Assembly (NCBI GenBank): GCA_964445745.1
Contig: CAYULU010000039.1
Location: forward strand, 1-14,945
DNA length: 14,945 bases
Source of the DNA: UBA1443 sp964445745
GTDB taxonomy: Bacteria; Omnitrophota; Omnitrophia; Omnitrophales; Aquincolibacteriaceae
Direction of reading: 5' to 3'
Shown here: one piece after another, positions 14,522-14,945 of the stretch
How the letters are laid out: each line of letters opens with the position of its first letter
Numbering within the stretch: the first letter of the stretch is position 1
Made by a program: the position numbers and the translations under genes
The notes under the pieces: generated by a model
Database searches by the model: none
What the model was told of the DNA's origin: nothing
Seen by the model: the letters and a program-made list of their open reading frames with translations, nothing else

Positions 14522-14878
14522 ATGGACTCAAAAATCTTTATCCGGAATCTGGAAGTGCGCTGTCGGATCGGAACCCTTCCCCGCGAACGAACCCGAAAAC
14601 AAAAGGTCATGATCGACCTCGAATTCCCCGCCCCTGTGCGCCGCCCGGCTAAAACAGACGACCTCCGGGAAGCCCTGAACTACCAGGCCATCGCAGACTG
14701 TGCCACGAAATTTGTTTCAACGAGCCGCTTTTTCCTCATTGAAACCCTGGCGGACCGGCTCGCCTCATTGCTCCTGAAAAAATTTCCCCTTCGAAAGCTC
14801 TCTCTGACAGTTTCCAAACCCGGAGCTCTCAAAAACGCCAGAACCGTAGGCGTTACCCTCCGACGAAACCGTCCCTAG
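14522..14878 (+). CDS. folB: Dihydroneopterin aldolase
   Basis: A 118-residue cytoplasmic enzyme of folate synthesis that splits 7,8-dihydroneopterin into 6-hydroxymethyl-7,8-dihydropterin and glycolaldehyde, working as an oligomeric tunnel-fold protein. Residues matching the known active site are present: Glu in GTLPRE (Glu22 of the S. aureus enzyme), Tyr in NYQAIAD (Tyr54), Glu in LIETLADRLA (Glu74) and the catalytic Lys in VSKPGAL (Lys100). The length is typical. It stands divergently from the glycan operon; no other folate gene is visible. There is no Shine-Dalgarno before the ATG. Its TAG stop shares the CTAG tetranucleotide with the stop of the convergent gene at the right edge. A dihydroneopterin triphosphate epimerase (FolX) is a less likely alternative, since the aldolase residues are all kept. 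Confidence 0.9.
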   Translation: MDSKIFIRNLEVRCRIGTLPRERTRKQKVMIDLEFPAPVRRPAKTDDLREALNYQAIADCATKFVSTSRFFLIETLADRLASLLLKKFPLRKLSLTVSKPGALKNARTVGVTLRRNRP

Positions 14879-14945
14879 AGCGCAAGCGCAGCATACTTGG
14901 CGTAAGGAGCACCACCCCGCGCAACATCCACCACCCCGCCGACAA
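14875..14945 (-). CDS. C-terminal end of an unidentified protein (partial)
   Basis: On the minus strand a frame is open from the right edge to a TAG at 14875-14877, giving the last 22 residues, which end RGGAPYAKYAALAL. It abuts folB tail to tail with a CTAG overlap, as expected for compact convergent genes. The frame is alanine/glycine/valine-rich and looks coding. It is too short to assign to a family, and I do not recognise the product. Confidence 0.5.
   Translation of the reverse strand, partial: VGGVVDVARGGAPYAKYAALAL

Noticed and set aside
14911..14939. Direct repeat ACCACCCCGC twice, 19 bp apart
   Set aside because: It lies inside the partial coding frame at the right edge and probably reflects Gly/Val/Ala codons; two short copies are not an array.
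14891..14945. Trying to name the right-edge protein from its last 22 residues
   Set aside because: The fragment is too short and of low complexity; any name would be a guess.

Overview
The window (about 15 kb) looks like a chromosomal stretch from a diderm (Gram-negative type) bacterium. The evidence is a lipobox lipoprotein with a peptidoglycan-binding domain, a SpoIID/LytB-type exported protein, and an envelope-glycan operon with a membrane phosphoglycosyl transferase. Genes are dense, several neighbours overlap as ATGA, and all visible stop codons fit the standard code. The mix of TrmI, AddA-type helicase-nuclease, HD-GYP, EAL and PilZ proteins fits deltaproteobacterial, Nitrospirota or Omnitrophota-like lineages, but the sequence alone does not fix the phylum. 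No rRNA, tRNA, CRISPR array, transposase or phage gene was seen.

Layout. Positions 1-478 (minus) hold the N-terminal part of a SpoIID/LytB-domain protein that runs off the left edge. Positions 479-832 contain no gene; they hold an intrinsic terminator (771-806) and a palindrome-rich, repeat-like stretch. Positions 833-1327 (minus) encode a peptidoglycan-binding lipoprotein. Positions 1525-7789 (minus) form a probable operon read in the order addA (helicase-nuclease), HD-GYP sensor, gph-like HAD phosphatase, trmI (tRNA m1A methyltransferase). The first three are joined by ATGA overlaps and preceded by a perfect TATAAT. Diverging from this operon, and apparently sharing its -35 region, is a PilZ-domain gene (7890-8324, plus).

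Positions 8414-14393 (minus) form a surface-glycan operon, in transcription order: nucleotide-sugar 4,6-dehydratase (CapD/WbpM/PglF type), small monotopic phosphoglycosyl transferase (PglC type), hexapeptide acyltransferase, DegT/DnrJ-family aminotransferase, EAL-domain protein, radical SAM protein. The first four are the activities needed to turn UDP-GlcNAc into a UDP-4-amino-4,6-dideoxy (bacillosamine-like) sugar and load it on undecaprenyl phosphate. No glycosyltransferase, flippase or polymerase is present, so the glycan must be finished by genes elsewhere. folB (14522-14878, plus) diverges from this operon, and the last 22 codons of an unidentified minus-strand gene enter from the right edge.

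Points of interest. Three cyclic-di-GMP components (HD-GYP, PilZ, EAL) lie within about 7.2 kb, and the EAL gene sits inside the glycan operon. The radical SAM gene ends at a TGA followed by about 30 further in-frame, protein-like codons. The two plus-strand genes lack Shine-Dalgarno sequences and have -10-like hexamers just upstream of their ATG, suggesting leaderless mRNAs. A near-perfect dyad lies upstream of the glycan operon. I did not find a clearly new multi-gene system; the best leads are the TGA-interrupted radical SAM protein and the coupling of c-di-GMP signalling to the glycan cassette.
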